DNA of 64,000 nt from Psychroserpens sp. GTDB taxonomy: Bacteria > Bacteroidota > Bacteroidia > Flavobacteriales > Flavobacteriaceae. Shown one piece after another: positions 46,726 through 56,456 of this stretch; position 1 is the stretch's first letter; the number at the start of each line of letters is the position of its first letter. The stretch is taken from positions 164,402 to 228,401 of the forward strand of contig JAEPNY010000002.1 of the NCBI GenBank assembly GCA_017643165.1. Reading direction: 5' to 3'. The notes below the pieces were generated by a model. It ran no database searches. It was not told where the DNA came from and worked only from the letters and a program-made list of their open reading frames with translations. Position numbers and translations under genes: made by a program.

Positions 46726-48714
46726 ATGAAGTTAGTTTTACAGAGTCTTTGTTACATTCTTTTTCCAGCAGTCTTAATAGCGCAGCAGGCTACTCATGTT
46801 GATGTTAAATCCATCAAGGCAAATTTGTTTATTAATTCAGATAAAAAAGAGGTAAGTGGCGAGGTGCGTTTAGAATTTGATGCGTCTCAATCAGATACAT
46901 TAGTAATCAACAAGCGTGATTTGATCATAGAACAGTTTTCACTCAATGGTATTGATTGGATAGGTGCAGGAGCAAATATTTTTGCTGAAGAGCTCATTCA
47001 GATCCCAGTATTGGCTTCAAAAGGAAACTCAATTGCGCTTAAATATCGCGTAAGGCCTAAAAAAGCGATGTATTTTATTGGAGATCAAGTCTGGACCCAA
47101 GGTCAAGGAAAATACACAAGTCATTGGTTGCCAAGTTTAGATGATGTCAATGATAAAATTGAATTTGATTTCAAGGTGACACATAAAAGCGGACCACAAG
47201 TTATTGCAAATGGGAAGTTAGTTAATAAGGAGTTTTCGGATGGATATACAACATGGAATTATGATATGGTAGCGCCGATGTCCAGTTATTTGGCTGCCAT
47301 AGCAATAGGTGATTATAAAAAGAAAGTTGAGTATTCTGAAAGCGGCATTCCTTTAGAATATTATTATTATCCACAAGATTCTGCTAAAGTTGAACCGACG
47401 TATCGTTACACAAAAAGGATATTCGATTATTTGGAAACGGAAATTGGATTTCCTTATCCATGGCAAAATTATAAGCAGGTTCCAGTTAAAGATTTTCTTT
47501 ATAGCGGAATGGAAAATACCTCTCTAACTATCTTCTCTGATAGTTTTGTTGTTGATTCTATTGGGTTTAACGACAAGAACTATGTTACAGTAAATGCACA
47601 TGAGATGGCGCATCAATGGTTCGGTGATTTAGTAACCGCTACTTCAGGAGAGCATCATTGGTTACAAGAGGGATTTGCGACCTATTATGCGCTATTAGCT
47701 GAACGTCATCTTTATGGCGATGAACACTATTACTGGCAATTATTTGAAAACGCTCAAGAATTGATTGCTCAAGAATCGGCTGGAAATAGCACGTCTTTGT
47801 TAGATCCAAAATCGAGTAGCACAACATTTTACAAGAAAGGCGCCTGGGCATTACATGTTTTGAGGGAGAAAGTGGGTGATAGTGTATTCAAAACTGCTGT
47901 AAAGCAGTATTTAGAAAAACATCAGTTCGCAACAGTAGAGACTTCTGATTTCATAATTGAAGTAGAAGCTGTTAGTGGGCAAGATCTCACAGGATTTGTT
48001 GATGAATGGTTGATTAAAGTAGAATTTCCTGAAGATGCAGTTATTAGCAGTCTTAAGCGCAATGATTTTATGAAAACTTATCTCGAATTGGATTGTAGTA
48101 AGGATAAGTTGGTTTGTGTAAATGCTTTAAATACAGATATTCCAGACAAATTGAAAGTTAAGATTATTAGTCAGATTACTGATCGTATTGATGGTGTTGC
48201 CTTCCAAAATAGCTTAGAGGTTAGGCAAGAGATAGCAAGGTATTTGACGGATATCCCAGACGCTCTAAAAGTTCAATACGAATCTCTTCTAGAAGACCCT
48301 TCTTACGTAACAAAAGAGATTGCACTTTATAATTTATGGTTGAATTTTCCTGAAGAGCGCGCCAAATATTTGAGTCAAACAAAATCAGTACAAGGCTTTA
48401 ATGATCTTAATGTGCGCTTGCTATGGCTCGTGTTGCATCTAAATACGCCTGAGTATCAATCGAAGCAAAAAATTGATATGCTTAATGAGCTGATAAGTTA
48501 TAGTCTTCCTAATCAACATTTTGAGTTGCGTATGAATGCATTTGGATACATTAAACTAATTGGTGCTTTCGAGATTACTTCAATGAAAAGTTTGATTCAA
48601 GCTACTAAACATCATAACTGGCGCTTTTCAAAATTTGCAAAAGATATGCTTTCAGAATTGGAGCAGGATGATAATTATAAGTTGTTAATCGGTAAATTAA
48701 AAAATCAATCATGA
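46726..48714 (+). CDS. M1-family metallopeptidase
   Basis: A 662-residue exported aminopeptidase-like enzyme from the ATG at 46726 (a TTG four codons before is rejected). Signal peptide (about 1-19), N-terminal M1 beta domain, then the catalytic domain with GMENTSLTIFSD (GAMEN-type exopeptidase motif) and the zinc site HEMAHQWFGDLVTATSGEHH followed by WLQEGFATYYA, matching HExxH-x18-E. A short helical C-terminal domain (about 420-662) follows. It trims N-terminal residues from peptides in the periplasm. The patatin gene overlaps its stop by 4 nt, indicating coupling. Confidence 0.94.
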   Translation: MKLVLQSLCYILFPAVLIAQQATHVDVKSIKANLFINSDKKEVSGEVRLEFDASQSDTLVINKRDLIIEQFSLNGIDWIGAGANIFAEELIQIPVLASKGNSIALKYRVRPKKAMYFIGDQVWTQGQGKYTSHWLPSLDDVNDKIEFDFKVTHKSGPQVIANGKLVNKEFSDGYTTWNYDMVAPMSSYLAAIAIGDYKKKVEYSESGIPLEYYYYPQDSAKVEPTYRYTKRIFDYLETEIGFPYPWQNYKQVPVKDFLYSGMENTSLTIFSDSFVVDSIGFNDKNYVTVNAHEMAHQWFGDLVTATSGEHHWLQEGFATYYALLAERHLYGDEHYYWQLFENAQELIAQESAGNSTSLLDPKSSSTTFYKKGAWALHVLREKVGDSVFKTAVKQYLEKHQFATVETSDFIIEVEAVSGQDLTGFVDEWLIKVEFPEDAVISSLKRNDFMKTYLELDCSKDKLVCVNALNTDIPDKLKVKIISQITDRIDGVAFQNSLEVRQEIARYLTDIPDALKVQYESLLEDPSYVTKEIALYNLWLNFPEERAKYLSQTKSVQGFNDLNVRLLWLVLHLNTPEYQSKQKIDMLNELISYSLPNQHFELRMNAFGYIKLIGAFEITSMKSLIQATKHHNWRFSKFAKDMLSELEQDDNYKLLIGKLKNQS

Positions 48715-49628
48715 GAGCATTAGTCATTTCTGGTGGTGGGAGTAAAGGTGCTTTTGCTGGTGGTGTAGCTCAGTATCTCATGGAGGGCTTAGGAAGGGAT
48801 TATGATCTTTTTTTAGGGACTTCAACTGGAAGCCTTTTGGTGCCGCATTTGGCGGTTCATGATATTGGGAAACTCTATAATATATTTACCAATGTTCAGC
48901 AGCATGATATCTTTAGTATTAGTCCGTTTGTGCAGCGTAAAAAAGGGGATCGTGAATATGTTTCGATTGATTTCTTCAATTCGTTATGGCAATTCATAAG
49001 AATGAAACGGACCTTTGGTGAGAGTAAAGCATTGAAGCGAAATATTCGTCAGAATTTCACAAGAGAAGAATTCGATAAGATTCGCTCGACTAAAGAAGAT
49101 GTAGTGGTGACAGTGTCTAATCTATCAATGAATCGCGTAGAGTACAAGTCAATACGTGATTTTACTTATGAGGAATTTTGTAATTGGATTTGGATTTCGT
49201 GTAATTACATTCCTTTTATGTCTTTAGCGACGGTTGATGGTTATGAATATGCGGACGGAGGTTTGGGGTGTGTAATTCCAATTAGGGAGGCTATTTTGCG
49301 TGGAGCAACAGAAGTCGATGCTATTGTATTAGAAGCTGAACAGATGGAGCGTAATCGAGTTCTAGGTAAAAATCCGTTTTCCTTGATGATGAACCTATTC
49401 GGTCATTTGCTTGATCAAGTTGAGAAGAATGATATTGTGATAGGTCAATTAGCTGCAAAGAATAGAGGCGTAAAACTTAATCTATATTATACGCCAACCA
49501 ATCTGACTGAAAACTCTTTAATTTTCAGTAAGCCGCTAATGATGAAATGGTGGGAACAAGGATATTCTTATGCCAAAGAAAAACACAACAATGGTAAGTT
49601 CGACAACGATCCTTTACCAAATATTTGA
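48711..49628 (+). CDS. Patatin-like phospholipase
   Basis: A 305-residue cytosolic lipase-like protein. The oxyanion motif is SGGGSKGAFAGG (about 8-17), the nucleophile elbow is GTSTGS (G-x-S-x-G, Ser near 40) and the catalytic aspartate lies in YADGG (about 181). It hydrolyses phospholipids or other acyl esters. The start ATG overlaps the M1 peptidase stop. Its stop converges on the 49614 gene, with 15 nt of overlap. Confidence 0.93.
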   Translation: MRALVISGGGSKGAFAGGVAQYLMEGLGRDYDLFLGTSTGSLLVPHLAVHDIGKLYNIFTNVQQHDIFSISPFVQRKKGDREYVSIDFFNSLWQFIRMKRTFGESKALKRNIRQNFTREEFDKIRSTKEDVVVTVSNLSMNRVEYKSIRDFTYEEFCNWIWISCNYIPFMSLATVDGYEYADGGLGCVIPIREAILRGATEVDAIVLEAEQMERNRVLGKNPFSLMMNLFGHLLDQVEKNDIVIGQLAAKNRGVKLNLYYTPTNLTENSLIFSKPLMMKWWEQGYSYAKEKHNNGKFDNDPLPNI

Positions 49629-50132
49629 TACCTCTTCTTTGATGAAAGATAGTGCGGCGTCACTAGGAGATCTTTTGTCAATCATATCAGTTAAAATCGA
49701 TTCACGAAGCTTGTCAGCCGAATCTACTTTTTCTGAAATTGTTGCTTTTCGTATCATTTGAATTGTAGCATTTTTAGCTGTTGATGTGATGTTCCAACAT
49801 TGGTCTGTTACATAGATTTGTTGTGCAATATTATGATCAAATTCTTGTTCAATACTTGCTATAAGTAAGTTTTCGTAATCTTCTTTATTTGAGCCATTTG
49901 GACTAACTCTTAAAAGTAATTTAGACGGTTTAATGCGTTCCAGGAATAAGGACAATCTTTCATAGGCTTGAAGGCGCATTGGTAATGCTTCTTTTTGCAA
50001 ATCTTTCTGTATCAAAAAATCGCGTCTTCGATTTTCATTTTCAACATGCTCTCTAAAAAATAAAAATGCAACTGCTCCAGTAACTAATGCTGGAATGCAA
50101 TAGAGTAATAATCCAATAATTTCAAGTTCCAT
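49614..50132 (-). CDS. Hypothetical protein with one membrane helix
   Basis: A 172-residue protein with one N-terminal membrane helix (about 3-25, LEIIGLLLYCIPALVTGAVAFLF) and a cytosolic helical part with a basic start (REHVENENRRRDFL). LRLQAYERLSLFLERIKPSKLLLRV is its best-conserved-looking segment and resembles a DUF that occurs singly in Flavobacteriaceae. No function can be read. The last 15 nt overlap the patatin gene on the opposite strand, so both C-termini share sequence. Confidence 0.75.
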   Translation of the reverse strand: MELEIIGLLLYCIPALVTGAVAFLFFREHVENENRRRDFLIQKDLQKEALPMRLQAYERLSLFLERIKPSKLLLRVSPNGSNKEDYENLLIASIEQEFDHNIAQQIYVTDQCWNITSTAKNATIQMIRKATISEKVDSADKLRESILTDMIDKRSPSDAALSFIKEEVSNIW

Positions 50133-50178
50133 AGTTTGGTTTTTAGCTATTTAATTGAAGTGTAAACTTAATAGTTTT

Positions 50179-51744
50179 TTAATTATTGTTCGTGTATTTT
50201 CCACCTAAATGCAAACAGTCTTTTAATTCTTGCATTGAATTGAATGGAACATGCGTCTTGTGATACTGATACGTATTTGCTAATTCTTTTGAAAGATTAT
50301 GATCATCAACATTAACATCAATATCATCCATGGTGAATTGACACGGGTGTTCATATCCAGAGGCGTGAGTAATCTCTAAAAATTCTTTTCTGAAGGTTTT
50401 AAAGTATTGAGCTAAACGCACAGATTTCAAATAAGGATCAATTCCGTTCTGCAACCACTTACTTTGTGTTGCTACGCCACTAGGACAACGATTTGTGTGA
50501 CATATCTGTGCTTGAATACAGCCGATACTCATCATAGCTTCTCTGGCAACGTTTATACAATCAACACCCATGGCGAAGGCCATAGCTGCTTTTGCCGGAA
50601 ATCCTAATTTACCACTACCAATAAACACAACCCGATCGCAAATACCTTTTTTCTGAAATAGTTTATAAAGATCACCAAAACCGTAAACCCATGGTAAGGA
50701 AACGTGATCGGCAAAACTTGGAGGTGCAGCACCTGTACCACCTTCACCGCCATCAACGGTTATAAAGTCTGGGCCTTTACCTGTTTTTTTCATAACGTCG
50801 GCTAATTCTTCCCATTGCTCTAATTTTCCTATGGCTGCTTTTATGCCTACGGGTAATCCTGTTTCTTCGGCAATAGCTTCAATGAAGTCTACTAATTCAG
50901 GAACCGTCGAGAATGCTTTATGGTTAGGCGGCGATAATACAGTTTTGCCAACTTCTACACCTCTAATTTCCGCAATTTCTTTGGTGATCTTAGAGCCCGG
51001 AAGTACACCACCTTTACCTGGTTTAGCGCCTTGTGAAAGTTTTATTTCAATTGCACGTATAAACGGATTACTCTCAACGAGCTGTTTCATTTTCTCCATC
51101 GAAAAATTTCCGTCCTCAGTTCGTACTCCGAAATACCCAGTTCCAAAATGAAAAACGACATCACCACCATTGCTATGATAAGGTGATAGTCCGCCTTCTC
51201 CTGTATTATGGAAGGCGTTTGCTAGTATAACACCTTTATTTAAGGAATCGATTGCTCGTGCCGACAGTGAACCGTAACTCATTGCAGAAACATTGATAAT
51301 TGATGCTGGACGATAAGGTCGTTTACGATTGTTGTATGCTCCGATTATTTTTGCACAAGGCAAGAAAGAATTGTCAATAGCGTTAGGGTGCGATTCTTCA
51401 ACTTTGAAAGGAAACATAGCGTTATTGACGAAAATATGCTGGTGAGCAAAAATATCTCTATCAGTACCGAAGCCTTCGTAATTATTCTGACTCTTTGAAG
51501 AGGCATATACCCAACTGCGCTCAATTCTATTGAATGGTAATTCCTCTCGGTTATTAGCTACTAAGTATTGTCTTAGTTCTGGTCCGATACTTTCTAGCAT
51601 GTAACGAATATGGCCAATTACTGGAAAGTTATGACTTATAGTGTGCTTTTTTTGAAGTACATCACGAATAGCGATTAATGCTAAAACAATGATAATCCAA
51701 AGCCACCAAGGTATAGAAGATAGTGTGTCAAGAATTGAATCCAT
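50179..51744 (-). CDS. FMN-binding glutamate synthase-family protein
   Basis: A 521-residue protein with an N-terminal membrane helix (about 12-27) and a glutamate-synthase FMN-binding/central barrel domain (about 80-480). Seen motifs are NVSAMSYGSLSARAI, KPGKGGVLPGSKI, VDGGEGGTGAAPPSF and GCIQAQICHTNRCPSGVATQ, whose cysteines spaced C-x5-C-x4-C are the [3Fe-4S] ligands of GltB. It lacks the glutaminase and other GltB domains, so it is not a complete glutamate synthase and its electron acceptor or substrate is unknown. It lies 9 nt after the M20 gene. Confidence 0.93.
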   Translation of the reverse strand: MDSILDTLSSIPWWLWIIIVLALIAIRDVLQKKHTISHNFPVIGHIRYMLESIGPELRQYLVANNREELPFNRIERSWVYASSKSQNNYEGFGTDRDIFAHQHIFVNNAMFPFKVEESHPNAIDNSFLPCAKIIGAYNNRKRPYRPASIINVSAMSYGSLSARAIDSLNKGVILANAFHNTGEGGLSPYHSNGGDVVFHFGTGYFGVRTEDGNFSMEKMKQLVESNPFIRAIEIKLSQGAKPGKGGVLPGSKITKEIAEIRGVEVGKTVLSPPNHKAFSTVPELVDFIEAIAEETGLPVGIKAAIGKLEQWEELADVMKKTGKGPDFITVDGGEGGTGAAPPSFADHVSLPWVYGFGDLYKLFQKKGICDRVVFIGSGKLGFPAKAAMAFAMGVDCINVAREAMMSIGCIQAQICHTNRCPSGVATQSKWLQNGIDPYLKSVRLAQYFKTFRKEFLEITHASGYEHPCQFTMDDIDVNVDDHNLSKELANTYQYHKTHVPFNSMQELKDCLHLGGKYTNNN

Positions 51745-51753
51745 TCGAAAAGG

Positions 51754-53025
51754 CTAATGATTTAAATAATCAAACGTTAATTCAGTCATTACTTTTACAC
51801 CAAGAAGCAAACCGCGTTCATCAATTTTAAAATCTGGTGTATGATGAGGAAATGCGTTGGTATTACCAGGAGTCATTCCTCCCAAAAAGAAATAGAAACC
51901 TGGAACTATTTCTTGAAAATAAGAAAAGTCTTCACCACCTGTGGTTGCTTTCATGAGATTCACATTGTCTTCTCCTGCTACGCGCTGTATTGTTGGCAAC
52001 ATTTGATTGACCAGCGCTACATCATTATAGGTAATTGAAGTATTGTTTTGAAACTCGATGGTTGCTTCGCCACCATAGGCTTCGGCAATGGTTTCGGTCA
52101 TCTCTGTCATTCTTCGAATGATCATTTCTTTCATTTTTGGATCTAGGGTTCTTACGGTTCCGATCAATTCTGCACTCTCAGGAATAATATTAAAACGCAC
52201 ACCACTAGTGATTTTTCCAACTGTGATAACGGCAGCTTCGTCTATTAAGCGTGCCTCTCTACTAATAATCGTTTGTAAACCATCTATGATTTTAGCAGAG
52301 ATTAAAATTGGATCCACGCCTGACCAAGGTTGAGAGCCATGTGTTTGTTTTCCTTTGACATTGATTACAAAACGCTCGACGGCTGCCATAATGCCTTCAG
52401 TTTTATATTTAATAGTTCCAACAGGAGTTCCAGAATTGATATGTAATCCGAATATGGCATCAACTTTAGGATTGTCTAAGACGCCTTCTTTGATCATTAA
52501 CTTAGCGCCTCCTTCTTCTCCTGGAGGAGGTCCTTCTTCAGCAGGTTGAAAAATAAATTTTACGGTTCCGCGAATTTGATCCTTATGTCTTGATAAGAGT
52601 TCCGCCGTACCCATTAGTATTGCGGTATGCGTATCATGTCCACAAGCATGCATGACACCTGTTTTAGTGCCGAGAAATTCGGTTACGACTTCACTCTTAA
52701 ATGGAAGGTCATTTCGTTCCGTGACTGGCAATGCATCGATATCAGCACGCAGCGCGATTACTTTTCCGGGTAGATCACCTTTTAATAAACCGACAACTCC
52801 CGTTTTAGCCACTCCAGTTTGAACTTCAATTCCCAAAGATTCGAGATGTGCTGCAATCTTTTCTGCGGTATTAAATTCTCTATTTGACAACTCTGGATTT
52901 TGGTGAAAATCTCTGCGCCATTCAATAACTTTGGCTTCTATCTCTTGGTATTCCTGATCCAGGTTTAATTGTGCAAAACACGCAGAACTACTCAATAAGA
53001 CATATAATAATAGGCGTAACTTCAT
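51754..53025 (-). CDS. M20-family amidohydrolase (peptidase D/hippurate-hydrolase type)
   Basis: A 423-residue exported metallohydrolase with a signal peptide (about 1-18, SSSACFAQ). Metal-ligand motifs are MHACGHDTH, the DADALPV-type RADIDALPV, PAEEGPPPGEEGGA and, at the C-terminus, HHTPDFKIDE. The dimerisation domain (about 205-320) starts GTIKYKTEGIMAAV. It cleaves N-acyl amino acids or related amides in the periplasm. It is likely cotranscribed with the glutamate-synthase-like gene 9 nt downstream. Confidence 0.94.
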   Translation of the reverse strand: MKLRLLLYVLLSSSACFAQLNLDQEYQEIEAKVIEWRRDFHQNPELSNREFNTAEKIAAHLESLGIEVQTGVAKTGVVGLLKGDLPGKVIALRADIDALPVTERNDLPFKSEVVTEFLGTKTGVMHACGHDTHTAILMGTAELLSRHKDQIRGTVKFIFQPAEEGPPPGEEGGAKLMIKEGVLDNPKVDAIFGLHINSGTPVGTIKYKTEGIMAAVERFVINVKGKQTHGSQPWSGVDPILISAKIIDGLQTIISREARLIDEAAVITVGKITSGVRFNIIPESAELIGTVRTLDPKMKEMIIRRMTEMTETIAEAYGGEATIEFQNNTSITYNDVALVNQMLPTIQRVAGEDNVNLMKATTGGEDFSYFQEIVPGFYFFLGGMTPGNTNAFPHHTPDFKIDERGLLLGVKVMTELTFDYLNH

Positions 53026-53168
53026 ACTTAGTAATATTTAGTGAAAGCCTAAAGATATTTAAAAATTTAGTCAATTGAATTGTTCCCCTAAATTGTTTAT
53101 AATTATTTGTAAAATCCTTCATTAAAAGTTGAGGTTTGGTTAATTTCACGTTTTAAAAGAATTTCGAT

Positions 53169-55484
53169 TTGGAAAGGTATTTAAGCCAGTTAAATGACGC
53201 ACAATTAGCTCCCGTTTTGCAGAAAGATGGTCCTATGATTGTTATTGCTGGTGCGGGTTCAGGCAAGACTAGAGTTTTGACGTATCGCATAGCGTATTTA
53301 ATGAGTCAAGGTGTAGATCCATTTAATATTTTGGCTTTAACCTTTACAAATAAAGCTGCCAGAGAAATGAAAGGGCGAATTGCTGATATCGTTGGCACTA
53401 GTGAGGCTAAAAACCTCTGGATGGGAACCTTTCACTCGGTTTTTGCTAAGATATTAAGATTCGAAGCTGACCGACTTGGTTTTCCTAGTAATTTTACCAT
53501 CTACGATACTCAAGATTCGGATCGACTGATTTCATCTATTATCAAGGAGATGGGACTTGATAAGGACGTCTACAAATACAAACAAATTCGATCTAGAATA
53601 TCGTCGTATAAGAATAGTTTAATCACTGTAAAAGCATATTTTCAGAATCCGGAACTCATTGAGGCAGACACCGCTGCGAGACGACCACGATTGGGTGATA
53701 TTTACAAGAACTATGTTGACCGTTGCTTTAAAGCAGGTGCGATGGACTTTGATGATCTTCTTTTAAAGACTAACGAGCTTCTTACGCGCTTTCCTGATGT
53801 TTTAGCTAAATATCAAGACCGTTTTCGATATATTTTAGTAGACGAGTATCAAGATACCAATCATTCTCAGTATTTGATCGTTAGAGCCTTATCTGATCGT
53901 TTTCAGAATATATGTGTGGTTGGTGATGACGCACAATCTATTTATGCTTTTAGAGGAGCGAACATCAATAACATTTTGAACTTTCAACGCGACTACGATG
54001 ATGTTAACGTTTATCGCTTAGAACAGAATTATAGATCTACGAAAAATATAGTCAATGCTGCCAATTCTATAATTGATAAGAATCAAACTAAGCTTGACAA
54101 GATCGTTTGGACTGCAAATGAAGAAGGACCTAAGATCAAGGTAAATCGCTTAATGACTGATGGTGATGAAGGTCGATTTGTAGCTAGCTCCATTTTCGAA
54201 AATAAAATGCAACATCAACTTAAGGATAGTGATTTTGCTGTATTGTATCGTACAAACGCGCAATCGAGATCTATTGAAGACGCCTTGAGAAAACGTGATA
54301 TTCCTTATCGTATTTACGGCGGACTGTCGTTTTACCAGCGTAAAGAGATTAAAGACGTTTTATCTTATTTACGTTTGATAATTAACCCATCAGATGAAGA
54401 GGCCTTAAAGCGTATTATCAATTTCCCAGCGAGAGGTATCGGGCAAACTACTGTTGACAAGTTGGTAGTTGCTGCAAATGGTTATAATCGCTCAATTTTT
54501 GAAGTGATGAAACAAATTGATAAGACTGAAGTCAATGTCAATGCTGGTACTCGAAATAAACTCAAGGATTTTGTTACCATGATCGAGAGTTTTCAGGTTA
54601 TGAATAAAACGGCAAATGCTTTTGAATTGGCCGAACACGTGACCAAAGCTTCAGGTATTATTAGAGCGTATAACAAAGAGTCAACACCTGAAGATATTAC
54701 CAGACTAGAGAACATTGAAGAGCTTCTTAATGGTATTAAAGACTTTGTTGAAGGTCAGAAAGAATTAGCCGATGCCACAGGTAATATCGCAGAATTTTTA
54801 GAAGATGTAGCTCTAGCGACCGATTTGGATAATGATAAAGGTGATGATGAGCGGGTTGCCCTAATGACCATTCACCTCGCTAAAGGATTAGAGTTTCCAT
54901 ATGTTTATATCGTAGGAATGGAAGAAGATTTGTTTCCAAGTGCGATGAGCATGAATACAAGAAGTGAGTTAGAGGAGGAGCGACGGCTTTTTTATGTGGC
55001 TTTGACGCGTGCTGAAAAACAGGCTTATTTAACCTATACCTTGTCGCGTTATCGTTGGGGAAAATTAATTGATGCGGAACCAAGTCGGTTTATTGAGGAA
55101 ATTGATGATCAATATCTAGATGTGATCACACCATTACACGAACCACGTCAAAACCCAATGCTTAGTGCAGATATTTTTGGCGACGTTGAGCCTAATCGTA
55201 TTCGCTTTAAAAAGCCTGTAAAACGTAAATCGGAAACTAAAGCGCCGAAATTTGTAGCACCGAAGAATTTAAAACCCATTTCAAAAACTAAGGCATCTCA
55301 ATCCGTGAATTTATTTGACGGTCAGTTGGCAGTTGGTAATATTGTGGAGCATACGCGATTTGGAAAAGGCGAAGTTCTTAAAATAGAAGGTAAAGGTCCA
55401 GATATGAAAGCCGAAATAAATTTTGAAGTAGGAGGTGTTAAGAAGCTATTATTAAAATTTGCTAAGCTTGATATCCTAAGTTAG
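53169..55484 (+). CDS. UvrD/PcrA/Rep-family DNA helicase
   Basis: A 771-residue superfamily-1A helicase. Motif I GAGSGKTR (about 29-36), Ia LAL-FTNKAAREM, II VDEYQDTN (about 222-229), III GDDAQSIYAFRGA, IV QNYRS, V MTIHLAKGLEFPYV and VI VALTRAEKQ are all present, with a PcrA-type C-terminal domain ending NIVEHTRFGKGEVLKIEG. It unwinds DNA in repair and replication restart. Translation begins at a TTG at 53169, because the following residues MERYLSQLNDAQ are the usual start of this group and no earlier ATG exists. Confidence 0.96.
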   Translation: MERYLSQLNDAQLAPVLQKDGPMIVIAGAGSGKTRVLTYRIAYLMSQGVDPFNILALTFTNKAAREMKGRIADIVGTSEAKNLWMGTFHSVFAKILRFEADRLGFPSNFTIYDTQDSDRLISSIIKEMGLDKDVYKYKQIRSRISSYKNSLITVKAYFQNPELIEADTAARRPRLGDIYKNYVDRCFKAGAMDFDDLLLKTNELLTRFPDVLAKYQDRFRYILVDEYQDTNHSQYLIVRALSDRFQNICVVGDDAQSIYAFRGANINNILNFQRDYDDVNVYRLEQNYRSTKNIVNAANSIIDKNQTKLDKIVWTANEEGPKIKVNRLMTDGDEGRFVASSIFENKMQHQLKDSDFAVLYRTNAQSRSIEDALRKRDIPYRIYGGLSFYQRKEIKDVLSYLRLIINPSDEEALKRIINFPARGIGQTTVDKLVVAANGYNRSIFEVMKQIDKTEVNVNAGTRNKLKDFVTMIESFQVMNKTANAFELAEHVTKASGIIRAYNKESTPEDITRLENIEELLNGIKDFVEGQKELADATGNIAEFLEDVALATDLDNDKGDDERVALMTIHLAKGLEFPYVYIVGMEEDLFPSAMSMNTRSELEEERRLFYVALTRAEKQAYLTYTLSRYRWGKLIDAEPSRFIEEIDDQYLDVITPLHEPRQNPMLSADIFGDVEPNRIRFKKPVKRKSETKAPKFVAPKNLKPISKTKASQSVNLFDGQLAVGNIVEHTRFGKGEVLKIEGKGPDMKAEINFEVGGVKKLLLKFAKLDILS

Positions 55485-56456
55485 TTATTTAACCATAAAT
55501 ACAGAATTGACGTTACCCTCGCCGTCGTACTCTTTGATAGGGTTGTCTGGATCTAATATCCAATTGCCATCTACCACAAATTTATAATAATGCTTACCTG
55601 CGGGAAGTGGTAAACGAATACTCCAATAACCATTGTCCTGTAGGTCTAACTCAATATCGTCATCATTCCAGTCATTAAATGAGCCAGCAAGAATGACGCG
55701 CTCAGCATCCTGATAACCTTCTAATAAGAATGTGACGTATTTTCCAACGTTTATCAGAGAGTTAACACCGCCAAACTCATTCCAAACTTTAGAAGGATTG
55801 GTTGGGTCTTCAATCCAGTTACCGTCTACGATAAACTTATATTCATATTCTCCTGGATTAATATCGAGCGTGATTTCCCAGCCATTTTTAATGCGATGTA
55901 GCTTAAGTTCTTCTTCATTCCATCGGTTAAATGATCCAGAAAGAATGACGTTTTGAGCGTCGTCATAACCTTTTAATCTAAAGCGAACATTTCCATCAGC
56001 ACTTTCAATAGCAGCTCTAGTATTCATTTTAAGATTGTAAACGCTTAATTCACTTCCTTTTTTATCGGCGAGTTTAATATTAGGGTCCGTTTCGTCAGGT
56101 TCTGCCCACCACTCATTATTTACAAGAAACTTAAACTCCCAAGTGAACTCATCTTTGAATTCATTTATATGCTTACGCAGTTCATAAGTGGTTTCGTTTA
56201 CTTTACGCATTTTCCAGTCGTAACGTGACCAATTGTTGAATTCACCCGCAACCACAACATTGTCAATTGTGAGGTCTTCGAATTTTATCTTTTCATGAGA
56301 CGTATCATGAAAGAATTTTTCGTAGTCATACTTATGAAACGTAAACACAATATCATTACCCTCAAATCGATAGCCTTTAGTTTCATTTTGCGAATAGCTA
56401 ACAAATGCTAATAGCGCAATACAACTGATGATGATATGTTTAAGCAGTCTTTTCAC
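55485..56456 (-). CDS. Secreted protein with three glycogen-binding-like (CBM48/E-set) domains
   Basis: A 323-residue exported protein with a signal peptide (about 1-22) and three tandem E-set domains: about 60-140 (VVVAGEFNNWSRYDWKM), 155-240 (VILSGSFNRWNEEELKL, then YEYKFIVDGNWIEDPTNP) and 250-323 (VILAGSFNDWNDDDIEL, then YYKFVVDGNWILDPDNP). Each has the G-x-FN-x-W and YKF-VDG-W-DP pattern of AMPK-type glycogen-binding modules. No catalytic domain is present, so it probably binds an alpha-glucan or acts as a scaffold. Translation starts with GTG at 56456, sharing one base with the upstream stop (TAGTG). Confidence 0.9.
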   Translation of the reverse strand: MKRLLKHIIISCIALLAFVSYSQNETKGYRFEGNDIVFTFHKYDYEKFFHDTSHEKIKFEDLTIDNVVVAGEFNNWSRYDWKMRKVNETTYELRKHINEFKDEFTWEFKFLVNNEWWAEPDETDPNIKLADKKGSELSVYNLKMNTRAAIESADGNVRFRLKGYDDAQNVILSGSFNRWNEEELKLHRIKNGWEITLDINPGEYEYKFIVDGNWIEDPTNPSKVWNEFGGVNSLINVGKYVTFLLEGYQDAERVILAGSFNDWNDDDIELDLQDNGYWSIRLPLPAGKHYYKFVVDGNWILDPDNPIKEYDGEGNVNSVFMVK